Below are positions 19,481 through 27,782 of a stretch of 64,000 nt of DNA, one piece after another. Source of the stretch: Neisseria subflava (GTDB lineage Bacteria; Pseudomonadota; Gammaproteobacteria; Burkholderiales; Neisseriaceae); contig NZ_CP073117.1 of the NCBI RefSeq assembly GCF_024205745.1, forward strand, positions 2,046,001-2,110,000, given 5' to 3'. The first letter of the stretch is position 1. Each line of letters starts with the position of its first letter. Under the pieces are notes generated by a model, which saw only the letters and a list, made by a program, of their open reading frames with translations, searched no databases and was not told where the DNA came from. A program made the translations under genes and the position numbers.

Positions 19481-19496
19481 AACGGGACAACCCGTT
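19481..19496. promoter_or_regulatory. Inverted repeat just upstream of lutA
   Basis: AACGGGACAACCCGTT: perfect 6-base arms around ACAA, starting nine bases before the lutA ATG. It could be a repressor operator or an RNA hairpin next to the ribosome-binding region. I do not recognise it as a known operator. Confidence 0.45.
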
Positions 19497-20139
19497 TTCT
19501 TGTGTAAAAATAAGATGGGTACTTTAAGTAATTGCTTGTAATGGGTCAAGTCTAATTTTAAAAAATAATATTAAAAAAGCATGACAAACCAGATAAAAAC
19601 CCTTCCTTTATTAACTTGATAATCTACATAATAACCACTATCAATAAGAAAACTAATGGATTCATTTTTTAATAAATGAAACTCGTCCATCCCCTCTCTC
19701 TTCAAATCAGAATAACTGCCTCTTTATCGAATCTTGATTTACATCAGAAGTCATAAATTTAATCGCTATGACACGTTTTTAGACGAAACAAGCAATCCGC
19801 TATGCTGTACATATGTTTCAGACGGCCATACAGGAATAAAAAGATATCTAAGACAATAAAAATAAAAGTTTTTCTCACAAGACTCAGGCCGTCTGAAAGA
19901 TAAGTTCGTCAAAAGGCCTCTTTCCATATACTCAACCTTACTTCTAATCAAAATCAAACACTTGGAAAATCATCGTTCCTAACCTTGAAAACCCTATGCA
20001 CACTCAAGCACTTCCAGTATTATTGTGACAGTTTCTTGACGCAAAATTACAGTCTTAGCCACCCACAATCGGCATGGATTTGCAAAAGAAGTGAAACCAA
20101 GCTTCAAAACAATTTCACCTTAACTTCGGAGTAGGCATT
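19497..20139. other. Long AT-rich divergent intergenic region, lutA to amylosucrase gene
   Basis: No gene seen. It holds two isolated DUS copies (near 19818-19829 and 19887-19898), a possible FNR site at 19734-19747 and otherwise A/T-rich sequence. Open frames here are short and lack ribosome-binding sites. A small RNA is not excluded, but I found no hairpin with a T-run to end one. Confidence 0.6.
19734..19747. promoter_or_regulatory. Possible FNR binding site
   Basis: TTGATTTACATCAG matches the FNR consensus TTGAT-N4-ATCAA at nine of ten positions. On the plus strand a TATGAC box at 19767-19772 would put the site near -38; on the minus strand TTATTC at 19710-19715 would do similarly. Neither gives the classic -41.5 exactly. 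Confidence 0.4.
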
Positions 20140-22050
20140 ATGTTGACCCAGGCTCAACAGGTTGATTTGACCTTGCATCACCTTAAAGAACGCACCCTAT
20201 CTATTTATACCCCCGAACAGCGTGCAAGCATCGAGACATCTGAAGACTGGAAACAGTTTGACAGACGACTTGAGGAACACTTCCCAAAACTGATGCACGA
20301 GCTGGACAATGTTTACAACAACAACGAAGCCGTCCTCCCCATGCTGGAGCAACTGATTGCCCAAGCATGGCAAAGCTATTCCCAACGCAACTCATCCTTA
20401 AAAGACATCGATATTGCGCGCGAAAACGATCCTGACTGGATTTTGTCCAACAAACAGGTTGGCGGCGTGTGCTACGTCGATTTGTTCGCAGGCGATCTGC
20501 AAGGCTTGAAAGCCAAAATCCCTTATTTCCAAGAATTGGGGCTGACCTATCTGCACCTGATGCCCCTGTTTAAATGCCCTGAAGGCAAAAGCGACGGCGG
20601 CTATGCAGTCAGTAGCTACCGCGATGTCAATCCAGCACTGGGGACAATAGACGACTTGCGCGATGTCATTGCCGCGCTGCACGAAGCAGGTATTTCCGCC
20701 GTTGTCGATTTCATCTTTAACCACACTTCTAACGAACACGAATGGGCAAAAGGCTGCGCCGCCGGCAATCCGCTCTACGACAACTTCTACTACATCTTCC
20801 CCGACCGCTGGATGCCCGACCAATACGACCGCACCCTGCGCGAAATCTTCCCTGACCAGCATCCGGGCGGATTCTCCCAATTAGAAGACGGACGCTGGGT
20901 GTGGACGACGTTCAATTCCTTCCAATGGGATTTGAATTACAGCAATCCTTGGGTGTTCCGCGCCATGGCGGGCGAAATGATGTTCCTTGCCAACTTGGGC
21001 GTTGATATTCTGCGCATGGACGCTGTTGCCTTTATTTGGAAGCAAATGGGCACAAGCTGCGAAAACCTGCCTCAGGCACACGCCCTGATTCGCGCGTTTA
21101 ACTCTGTAATGCGTATCGCAGCGCCTGCCGTGTTCTTCAAATCCGAAGCCATCGTCCATCCTGACCAAGTTGTCCAATACATCAGCCAAGACGAATGCCA
21201 AATCGGCTACAACCCTCTGCAAATGGCATTGTTGTGGAACACGCTTGCCACACGCGAAGTCAACCTGCTCCATCAAGCACTGACCTACCGCCACAACCTG
21301 CCCGACCACACAGCATGGGTCAACTACGTCCGCAGTCATGACGACATCGGCTGGACATTCGCCGACGAAGACGCATCACAATTCGGCATCCACGGCTACG
21401 ACCACCGCCAATTCCTCAACCGCTTCTTCGTCAACCATTTCGACGGCAGCTTCGCACGCGGTATACCGTTCCAATACAATCCAAGCACAGGCGACTGCCG
21501 CGTCAGCGGTACAGCCGCAGCATTGGTCGGCTTGGCTCAAAACGATCCGCATGCCGTTGACCGCATCAAACTCTTGTACAGCATTGCTTTGAGTACCGGC
21601 GGCCTGCCGCTGATTTACCTAGGCGACGAAGTGGGTACGCTCAATGACGACGACTGGTCGCAAGACAGTAATAAGAGCGACGACAGCCGCTGGGCACACC
21701 GTCCTCGTTACAATGAGGAGCTGTACAAGCAACGTCATGACAGCTCGACCACTGCCGGTCAAATCTTCCAAGGTTTGCGCCATATGATTTCCATCCGCCA
21801 AAGCAATCCGCGCTTTAATGGCGGCAGGTTGGTCACCTTCAATACCAACAACAAACACATCATCGGCTACATGCGCAACAACGCGCTTTTGGCATTCGGC
21901 AACTTCAGCGAACATGCGCAAACCATCAGTGCGCACACCCTGCAGGCCATGCCGTTTAAAGCGCACGATTTGATCAGCGGTCAAACCGTTTCTCTGAATC
22001 AGGACTTGGTACTGCAACCCTATCAAGTCATGTGGCTTGAAATTGCATAA
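20140..22050 (+). CDS. ams: Amylosucrase (GH13)
   Basis: 636 residues, the same length as N. polysaccharea amylosucrase and near-identical over long stretches from memory (for example [20 protein letters not shown]). The enzyme polymerises the glucose of sucrose into an alpha-1,4-glucan and releases fructose. The catalytic nucleophile Asp is in [15 protein letters not shown] (near 286), the acid/base Glu in [10 protein letters not shown] (near 328) and the third acid in [10 protein letters not shown] (near 393). No signal peptide is visible. The neighbours do not include a sucrose transporter. The gene has its own terminator. Confidence 0.95.
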   Translation: MLTQAQQVDLTLHHLKERTLSIYTPEQRASIETSEDWKQFDRRLEEHFPKLMHELDNVYNNNEAVLPMLEQLIAQAWQSYSQRNSSLKDIDIARENDPDWILSNKQVGGVCYVDLFAGDLQGLKAKIPYFQELGLTYLHLMPLFKCPEGKSDGGYAVSSYRDVNPALGTIDDLRDVIAALHEAGISAVVDFIFNHTSNEHEWAKGCAAGNPLYDNFYYIFPDRWMPDQYDRTLREIFPDQHPGGFSQLEDGRWVWTTFNSFQWDLNYSNPWVFRAMAGEMMFLANLGVDILRMDAVAFIWKQMGTSCENLPQAHALIRAFNSVMRIAAPAVFFKSEAIVHPDQVVQYISQDECQIGYNPLQMALLWNTLATREVNLLHQALTYRHNLPDHTAWVNYVRSHDDIGWTFADEDASQFGIHGYDHRQFLNRFFVNHFDGSFARGIPFQYNPSTGDCRVSGTAAALVGLAQNDPHAVDRIKLLYSIALSTGGLPLIYLGDEVGTLNDDDWSQDSNKSDDSRWAHRPRYNEELYKQRHDSSTTAGQIFQGLRHMISIRQSNPRFNGGRLVTFNTNNKHIIGYMRNNALLAFGNFSEHAQTISAHTLQAMPFKAHDLISGQTVSLNQDLVLQPYQVMWLEIA

Positions 22051-22075
22051 GCTGAATTTTTTTTATACATCATTC

Positions 22076-22113
22076 AAGGCCGTCTGAACAAATCAGCATT
22101 CAGACGGCCTTTT
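22076..22113 (+). terminator. Inverted DUS terminator of ams
   Basis: AAGGCCGTCTGAACAAATC and GATTTGTTCAG-like right arm (CATTCAGACGGCC) followed by TTTT. Confidence 0.78.
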
Positions 22114-22130
22114 AAGGCATAAGATGTATT

Positions 22131-22158
22131 TTGTATTTTGGGCAGTTTCGCTTAGAAT
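22131..22158 (+). promoter_or_regulatory. Promoter of the amino acid ABC transporter operon
   Basis: TTGTAT at 22131-22136 and TAGAAT at 22153-22158 with a 16-base spacer. The start codon lies about 48 bases downstream of the -10 box, with AGGAG before it. Confidence 0.6.
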
Positions 22159-22206
22159 GCACGCTTTAATACCAAATGACACACTTAAAGTCAGGAGTAA
22201 AAATCC

Positions 22207-23031
22207 ATGTTGAAAAAATTCGTACTTGGCAGCATCGCCGCAGTAGTTTTGGCAGCTTGCGGCGGCGAAGGCAGCAACTCAGCTTCTTCTGCTCCGGCAC
22301 AATCCGGTGCGGCCTCCGGTTCACTAATTGAGCGTATCAACAACAAAGGTACCATCACTGTCGGTACGGAAGGTACTTACGCACCATTCACCTACCACGA
22401 CAAAGACGGCAAACTGACCGGCTACGATGTCGAAGTAACCCGCGCAGTTGCCGACAAACTGGGCATCAAAGTTGAATTTAAAGAAACACAATGGGACTCC
22501 ATGATGGCAGGTTTAAAAGCCGGCCGTTTTGACGTGGTTGCCAACCAAGTCGGCCTGACCAGCCCTGAGCGTCAAGCGACCTTTGACAAATCCGAGCCTT
22601 ACAGCTGGAGCGGTGCCGTATTGGTTGCCCGTAAAGACAGCAACATCAAATCCATCGACGACATTAAAGGCGTAAAAACCGCACAATCCCTGACCAGCAA
22701 CTATGGCGAAAAAGCCAAAGCTGCGGGCGCAGAACTCGTACCGGTAGATGGTTTGGCGCAATCGCTGACCCTGATTGAACAAAAACGTGCCGACGCAACC
22801 CTGAACGACGAATTGGCGGTATTGGATTACCTGAAGAAAAACCCAAATGCCGGCGTACAAATCGTTTGGTCTGCCCCTGCTGACGAAAAAGTCGGCTCCG
22901 GCTTGATTGTCAATAAAGGCAATGATGAAGCATTGGCCAAATTCAGCACAGCCATGACTGAACTGAAAGCCGACGGCACGCTGAAAAAACTGGGCGAACA
23001 ATTCTTCGGAAAAGACATCAGTGTTAAATAA
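22207..23031 (+). CDS. Amino acid ABC transporter substrate-binding lipoprotein (polar amino acid/cystine type)
   Basis: 274 residues. The lipobox is VVLAAC (Cys near residue 18), so the mature protein is probably a lipoprotein. From residue 45 it is a family 3 solute-binding protein with the signature GTITVGTEGTYAPFTYHD and GYDVEVTRAVADKLG. With the permease and ATPase that follow it imports a polar amino acid. The sequence resembles cystine/cysteine binders, but specificity is inference. The last bases overlap the permease start. Confidence 0.9.
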   Translation: MLKKFVLGSIAAVVLAACGGEGSNSASSAPAQSGAASGSLIERINNKGTITVGTEGTYAPFTYHDKDGKLTGYDVEVTRAVADKLGIKVEFKETQWDSMMAGLKAGRFDVVANQVGLTSPERQATFDKSEPYSWSGAVLVARKDSNIKSIDDIKGVKTAQSLTSNYGEKAKAAGAELVPVDGLAQSLTLIEQKRADATLNDELAVLDYLKKNPNAGVQIVWSAPADEKVGSGLIVNKGNDEALAKFSTAMTELKADGTLKKLGEQFFGKDISVK

Positions 23032-23737
23032 TTTCCTTGCCTCTCTGCCGTTTATGACGGAAACACGCGCTGATATGCTCATCAGCGCGTTTTGGCCTAT
23101 GGTCAAAGCCGGCTTCGCAGTATCTTTGCCTTTGGCTATCGCTTCTTTCGTTATCGGCATGATTATTGCCGTAGCCGTTGCTTTGGTGCGAATCATGCCC
23201 TCCGGCGGCATTTTCCAAAAATGCTTGCTGAAGCTGGTTGAATTTTATATTTCCGTCATTCGCGGTACGCCGCTTTTGGTGCAATTGGTCATCGTATTCT
23301 ATGGTTTGCCTTCCGTCGGCATCTATATCGATCCGATTCCTGCCGCCATCATCGGCTTTTCGCTCAATGTCGGCGCATACGCTTCCGAAACCATACGCGC
23401 GGCAATTTTGTCCGTACCTAAAGGCCAATGGGAAGCAGGTTTCTCCATCGGTATGACCTATATGCAGACTTTCCGCCGCATTGTCGCACCGCAGGCATTC
23501 CGCGTTGCCGTACCGCCTTTGAGCAATGAATTTATCGGCTTGTTCAAAAACACCTCGCTTGCCGCCGTGGTAACAGTAACAGAGCTTTTCCGTGTCGCCC
23601 AAGAGACGGCAAACCGTACTTATGACTTCTTACCGGTTTATATCGAAGCCGCATTGGTTTATTGGTGCTTCTGCAAAGTGCTGTTTCTGATTCAGGCGCG
23701 TTTGGAAAAACGTTTCGACCGCTATGTCGCCAAATAA
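23021..23737 (+). CDS. Amino acid ABC transporter permease
   Basis: 238 residues, His/Glu/Gln/Arg-type permease with about five helices and the EAA-like loop GQWEAGFSIGMTYMQTFRRI near residue 140. The frame opens with a GTG at 23021 that overlaps the end of the binding-protein gene, with GGA about ten bases before it. An ATG at 23054 is an alternative start. I prefer the GTG because the N-terminal residues look like part of the first helix leader. Confidence 0.88.
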   Translation: MLNNFLASLPFMTETRADMLISAFWPMVKAGFAVSLPLAIASFVIGMIIAVAVALVRIMPSGGIFQKCLLKLVEFYISVIRGTPLLVQLVIVFYGLPSVGIYIDPIPAAIIGFSLNVGAYASETIRAAILSVPKGQWEAGFSIGMTYMQTFRRIVAPQAFRVAVPPLSNEFIGLFKNTSLAAVVTVTELFRVAQETANRTYDFLPVYIEAALVYWCFCKVLFLIQARLEKRFDRYVAK

Positions 23738-23746
23738 GGAGTTGTC

Positions 23747-24514
23747 ATGATTAAAATCCGCAATATCCATAAGACCTTTGGCGAAAATACCATTTTGCGC
23801 GGCATCGATTTGGATGTTGGCAAAGGACAAGTGGTGGTTATCCTAGGCCCTTCCGGCTCAGGCAAAACCACATTTCTACGCTGTTTAAACGCTTTAGAAA
23901 TGCCTGAACAAGGTCAGATCGAATTTGCCAATGCGCAGCCGTTAAGCATCGATTTTTCTAAAAAACCAAGCAAACACGATATTTTGGCACTGCGCCGCAA
24001 ATCCGGCATGGTGTTCCAACAATACAACCTCTTTCCGCACAAAACCGCGTTGGAAAACGTCATGGAAGGGCCGGTTGCCGTACAAGGTAAGCCTGTCGCC
24101 AAAGCGCGTGAAGAGGCTGTCAAATTGCTTGAAAAAGTCGGTTTGGGCGATAAGATTGACCTCTACCCCTACCAACTTTCCGGCGGTCAACAGCAACGCG
24201 TCGGCATTGCCCGAGCATTGGCGATTCAGCCTGAACTGATGCTGTTTGACGAACCGACTTCCGCGCTTGACCCTGAATTGGTACAAGATGTTTTGGATAC
24301 CATGAAGGAATTGGCACAAGAAGGCTGGACCATGGTTGTCGTTACGCATGAAATCAAATTCGCCTTAGAAGTGGCAACCACTGTTGTCGTGATGGACGGC
24401 GGTGTTATTGTCGAACAAGGCAGCCCGCAAGATTTGTTCAATCATCCCAAACATGAGCGGACACAAAAATTCCTGCGCCAAATCCGTGCGGACAATACCG
24501 ATCTTCAAATTTAA
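23747..24514 (+). CDS. Amino acid ABC transporter ATPase
   Basis: 255 residues. Walker [14 protein letters not shown] (near residue 33), Q-loop FQQYNLFPH, signature [15 protein letters not shown] (near 144) and Walker [15 protein letters not shown], followed by the switch His in VVTHEIKFA. It belongs to the HisP/GlnQ group. It starts ten bases after the permease stop with AAGGAG before the ATG. Confidence 0.92.
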   Translation: MIKIRNIHKTFGENTILRGIDLDVGKGQVVVILGPSGSGKTTFLRCLNALEMPEQGQIEFANAQPLSIDFSKKPSKHDILALRRKSGMVFQQYNLFPHKTALENVMEGPVAVQGKPVAKAREEAVKLLEKVGLGDKIDLYPYQLSGGQQQRVGIARALAIQPELMLFDEPTSALDPELVQDVLDTMKELAQEGWTMVVVTHEIKFALEVATTVVVMDGGVIVEQGSPQDLFNHPKHERTQKFLRQIRADNTDLQI

Positions 24515-24560
24515 TTGAAACGGCAGACAATTTGAAAGCATTTTCGGCTGTCATTTCATA

Positions 24561-24629
24561 AAGACCGTCTGAATAAGTGAAATAGAAATCGTTGATTTCG
24601 TCTTCATACTTGTTCAGACGGCCTTTTAT
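24561..24629 (+). terminator. Extended hairpin with imperfect DUS pair
   Basis: GACCGTCTGAATAAGTGAA pairs imperfectly with TTCATACTTGTTCAGACGG, then TTTTAT. The left DUS is a variant (GACCGTCTGAA), the right one standard. Confidence 0.6.
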
Positions 24630-24685
24630 ATGTCTTTTCAGGTAAAATAACGCCTTTCGTTTTACTTACCCCCTTGCCTGCCATC

Positions 24686-26605
24686 ATGATAGAAATTAAA
24701 AAACTCACCCTGCAACGCGGTTTGAAAGTCCTGCTCGATAAAGCCGATGCCGTAATCAACCCCGGCCAACGCGTTGGTTTAATCGGCAAAAACGGTACGG
24801 GGAAATCCAGCCTGTTTGCGCTGATAAAAGGTGAAATCACACAAGATGGCGGCGAAATCCTTATTCCCAAAACATGGCGTCTGGCTTCCGTCTCTCAAGA
24901 AACGCCTGATTTAGATATTTCCGCTTTAGACTACGTTTTGCAAGGCGATGCCGAATTACAGGCTTTTCAGACGGCTTTGGCCCAAGCAGAAGCGCAAAAC
25001 GACGGCATGAAGCAAGCCGAATATCACGCCAAACTTGAAGAAATCGATGCCTACACTGCTCCGGCACGCGCCGCCAAACTGCTTAACGGCTTAGGTTTTG
25101 CACAAGAAGAACATACCCGCCCCGTCAAATCTTTTTCCGGCGGCTGGCGTATGCGCCTCAACCTTGCCCAAGCGCTGATTTGTCGTGCCGATTTGCTGCT
25201 TTTGGACGAACCAACCAACCACTTGGATTTAGAAACCGTATTGTGGCTGGAAAACCATCTCGCCTCCCTGCCCTGTACGCAAATCATCATCTCCCATGAC
25301 CGCGACTTCTTGAATGCCACCACAACGCAGACCATCGAGCTGTCGCAACAAAAACTGACCCAATACGGCGGCAATTACGATTTCTACCAAGCCGAACGCG
25401 CCCAACGTCTGGTGCAACAACAAGCCGCCTACGTCAAACAGCAGGCGCAAATCAAACATCTGCAATCCTTTATCGACCGTTTCAAAGCCAAAGCCACAAA
25501 GGCCGTACAAGCTCAAAGCCGCATGAAGGCATTAGCCAAGCTCGAGCGCATCGCTCCTGCGCATTTGGATAGCGAGTTTTCCTTTGAGTTTGCCAATCCG
25601 ACCCACCTGCCCAATCCATTATTAAAACTCGACCATGCCGACTTGGGTTATGGTGATAATACCGTTTTGCACGATATCACCTTGTCTCTGGAAAGCGGGG
25701 CACGTTACGGCCTGTTGGGCGTTAACGGCAGCGGTAAATCTACATTTATCAAAGCATTGGCAGGAAAAATCGATTTACTTTCCGGCAGCATCGTCCGCTC
25801 CGAAAAGCTCAATATCGGCTATTTTGCCCAACATCAACTGGATACTTTACGCACCGACCAAAGTCCGGTTTGGCATATCCAACAGCTTTCGCCCGAAGTC
25901 CGCGAACAGGAAATCCGCAACTTTTTAGGCGGTTTCAACTTTGTTGGCGATATGGCGATTCAAAAGACCGAGCCTTTTTCGGGCGGTGAAAAAGCTCGGC
26001 TTGCCCTTGCCATGATTATCTGGCAAAAACCTAATCTGCTCCTGCTTGACGAACCGACCAACCACCTAGACTCGGATATGCGCCACGCCCTGACACTTGC
26101 CCTGCAAAGTTTCCAAGGCGCATTGATTGTTGTTTCGCACGACCGCAGCCTGCTTGAAGCGACTACCGATAGTTTCCTCCTTATTGACAAAGGTCGTCTG
26201 AACAACTTCGACGGCGATTTGAACGACTACCGTCAATGGCGGTTGGCACAAGAAAACGCTGCAGCAGCCCCCGCCGCTTCTGCACAAAGCCAAAGCCGTA
26301 AGGATACAAAGCGCATAGAAGCACAAATCCGTCAGGAAAAAGCCAAACGCAGCAAACCGATTCAGCAGAAGATCGACAAAGCCGAAAAAGAAATCGCACG
26401 ATTGACTGATATTCAGACGGCCTGTGAAGCATTTTTGGCACAAGAATCTGCTTATTCAGAAGAAAATAAACCCAAATTGCAAGAGACACTCGCACAATTA
26501 ACAGAAACTAAAGTAAAATTAACGCAACTGGAAGAAAACTGGCTGCAATGGCAGGAAGAGCTTGAGCAAATCCAAGTTGATGTCGAAGCCGAGTTTTCCC
26601 AATAA
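24686..26605 (+). CDS. yheS: ABC-F family ATPase, YheS/Uup-like
   Basis: 639 residues, two ABC domains and a C-terminal coiled-coil tail (from about residue 540). Walker A motifs are GKNGTGKSS (near 37) and GVNGSGKST (near 345). Signatures are SFSGGWRMRLNLAQAL and PFSGGEKARLALAM, with [11 protein letters not shown] twice. The sequence follows E. coli YheS closely (MIEIKKLTLQRGLKVLLDKA). Members act at the ribosome rather than as transporters. The frame opens with a TTG four codons upstream; the ATG at 24686 matches the family start. Confidence 0.9.
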   Translation: MIEIKKLTLQRGLKVLLDKADAVINPGQRVGLIGKNGTGKSSLFALIKGEITQDGGEILIPKTWRLASVSQETPDLDISALDYVLQGDAELQAFQTALAQAEAQNDGMKQAEYHAKLEEIDAYTAPARAAKLLNGLGFAQEEHTRPVKSFSGGWRMRLNLAQALICRADLLLLDEPTNHLDLETVLWLENHLASLPCTQIIISHDRDFLNATTTQTIELSQQKLTQYGGNYDFYQAERAQRLVQQQAAYVKQQAQIKHLQSFIDRFKAKATKAVQAQSRMKALAKLERIAPAHLDSEFSFEFANPTHLPNPLLKLDHADLGYGDNTVLHDITLSLESGARYGLLGVNGSGKSTFIKALAGKIDLLSGSIVRSEKLNIGYFAQHQLDTLRTDQSPVWHIQQLSPEVREQEIRNFLGGFNFVGDMAIQKTEPFSGGEKARLALAMIIWQKPNLLLLDEPTNHLDSDMRHALTLALQSFQGALIVVSHDRSLLEATTDSFLLIDKGRLNNFDGDLNDYRQWRLAQENAAAAPAASAQSQSRKDTKRIEAQIRQEKAKRSKPIQQKIDKAEKEIARLTDIQTACEAFLAQESAYSEENKPKLQETLAQLTETKVKLTQLEENWLQWQEELEQIQVDVEAEFSQ

Positions 26606-26652
26606 AAATAGAGCCATCAGGCCGTCTGAAATAAAACACAATACGGAAAAAC

Positions 26653-27006
26653 ATGACTTCAACCATCAAACAAGCCGGATACTTCCTCGTATCCTCTTTT
26701 GTCTTGGGCATTTCTCTTCACGCAGCCGCCGCAGTTTATTCCTGCGGCAACGGCAGCTATACTTCCGAACCCAAATCCTCCTGTGCACAGGCCGAATTGC
26801 CTAAAATCAGCGGCCATCAAGGCAGCGGTTACCACCTCAACATCCGCAGCCTCAATGCCTCCGATGAACGCGCAAGTGCAAAGCCTAAGAAAAAGGCACG
26901 CGCGGAAAAATCCGATAAACAAGAGAAAAAAGCCGACAAACCGAGCAAAAACAAAAACAGTGCAAAAGCTAAAAAACAGCAGCCCATGCCGTCTGAACAA
27001 GAATAA
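26653..27006 (+). CDS. Small secreted Cys-motif protein with Lys-rich tail, DUF4124-like
   Basis: 117 residues. The signal peptide ends near HAAAA. The mature start AVYSCGNGSYTSEPKSSCA has the Cys, YTS and Cys pattern seen also in the next gene and in 3990-4439. The second half (about residues 75-115) is a Lys/Ala-rich low-complexity tail. An AT-type DUS lies in frame at the end (MPSEQE). Function unknown. It is 36 bases before the next, related gene. Confidence 0.65.
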   Translation: MTSTIKQAGYFLVSSFVLGISLHAAAAVYSCGNGSYTSEPKSSCAQAELPKISGHQGSGYHLNIRSLNASDERASAKPKKKARAEKSDKQEKKADKPSKNKNSAKAKKQQPMPSEQE

Positions 27007-27042
27007 AATGCTCAACTGCAACGAATCAGCCCTACCTGAATC

Positions 27043-27594
27043 ATGAAAAAATATCTGCTTACCCTATCCCTGCTGCCGCTTGCCGTTTTCAACAGCCAAG
27101 CACACGCCGCAAAAATCTACACCTGTGAAGTCAACGGCTCGATTGTCTATACCTCACGTCCAAGCGGAAACTGCCAAGCCGTCAACGATTTACCAATTGT
27201 CGGCAAATACAGCAGCAGCCGATACGACGCCCCGGTCAGCGATGCGCCTACACTCAACGCACCGACATCACAAACGGCTCCGGCAAAAAGCAAAAACACA
27301 GCGGCAAAATCCAACCACAAAGCAACACCCAAACCTGCCCCTGTCCGTACTACTTCTGAAACGGCTCCTCCTCCGGTTCCCAAATCCTCCGGTGTCAACA
27401 GTCGCCGTTCTATTTTGGAAACCGAGTTGTCCAATGAACGTGCGGCTTTGGCCGATGCCAAAAAGCAACTGAGCCAAGCGCGGACAGCCAAAGGGGGCAG
27501 CGTCAATCAACAGGCCATCAGCACATTGCAAGGTGCGGTTTTGGATAGGGAGAAAAACATTCAAGCCCTCCAGCGCGAACTGGGCAGAATGTAA
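27043..27594 (+). CDS. Secreted Cys-motif protein with Pro/Thr linker and coiled coil, DUF4124-like
   Basis: 183 residues. The signal peptide ends near AHAAK. The mature N-terminus IYTCEVNGSIVYTSRPSGNC carries the same Cys, YTS, Cys motif as the preceding gene. A Thr/Pro/Lys linker (about residues 75-115) is followed by a helical C-terminus (LETELSNERAALADAKKQL and onward). The plan, motif plus linker plus coiled coil, is that of the 3990-4439 protein. Tandem duplication of the two neighbours is likely; function unknown. Confidence 0.68.
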   Translation: MKKYLLTLSLLPLAVFNSQAHAAKIYTCEVNGSIVYTSRPSGNCQAVNDLPIVGKYSSSRYDAPVSDAPTLNAPTSQTAPAKSKNTAAKSNHKATPKPAPVRTTSETAPPPVPKSSGVNSRRSILETELSNERAALADAKKQLSQARTAKGGSVNQQAISTLQGAVLDREKNIQALQRELGRM

Positions 27595-27615
27595 GTCCAA
27601 ATCAATCAAAACATC

Positions 27616-27675
27616 AGGCCGTCTGAACAGGTGGAAACGAAATCCAAAATCTTCGTCACGCCAAACAGACGGCCT
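27616..27675. repeat. Inverted DUS pair with long loop
   Basis: AGGCCGTCTG (27616-27625) and CAGACGGCCT (27666-27675) are perfect inverted copies 40 bases apart. No T-run follows, so termination is uncertain. Confidence 0.6.
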
Positions 27676-27727
27676 GAATCCTATAATGATTACGCCCGTT
27701 TCAATTTCTTGTGCCTAGTAAATACGG

Positions 27728-27733
27728 TATAAT
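27728..27733 (+). promoter_or_regulatory. -10 box for ftsK
   Basis: TATAAT in ACGGTATAATTTGCCC, 50 bases before the ATG at 27783. A weak TTTCTT lies 17 bases upstream. Its position argues against the earlier in-frame GTG at 27711. Confidence 0.5.
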
Positions 27734-27782
27734 TTGCCCTTTACGCACATTACCTCCGGTCTTTTCAGACGGCCTTTATCTC

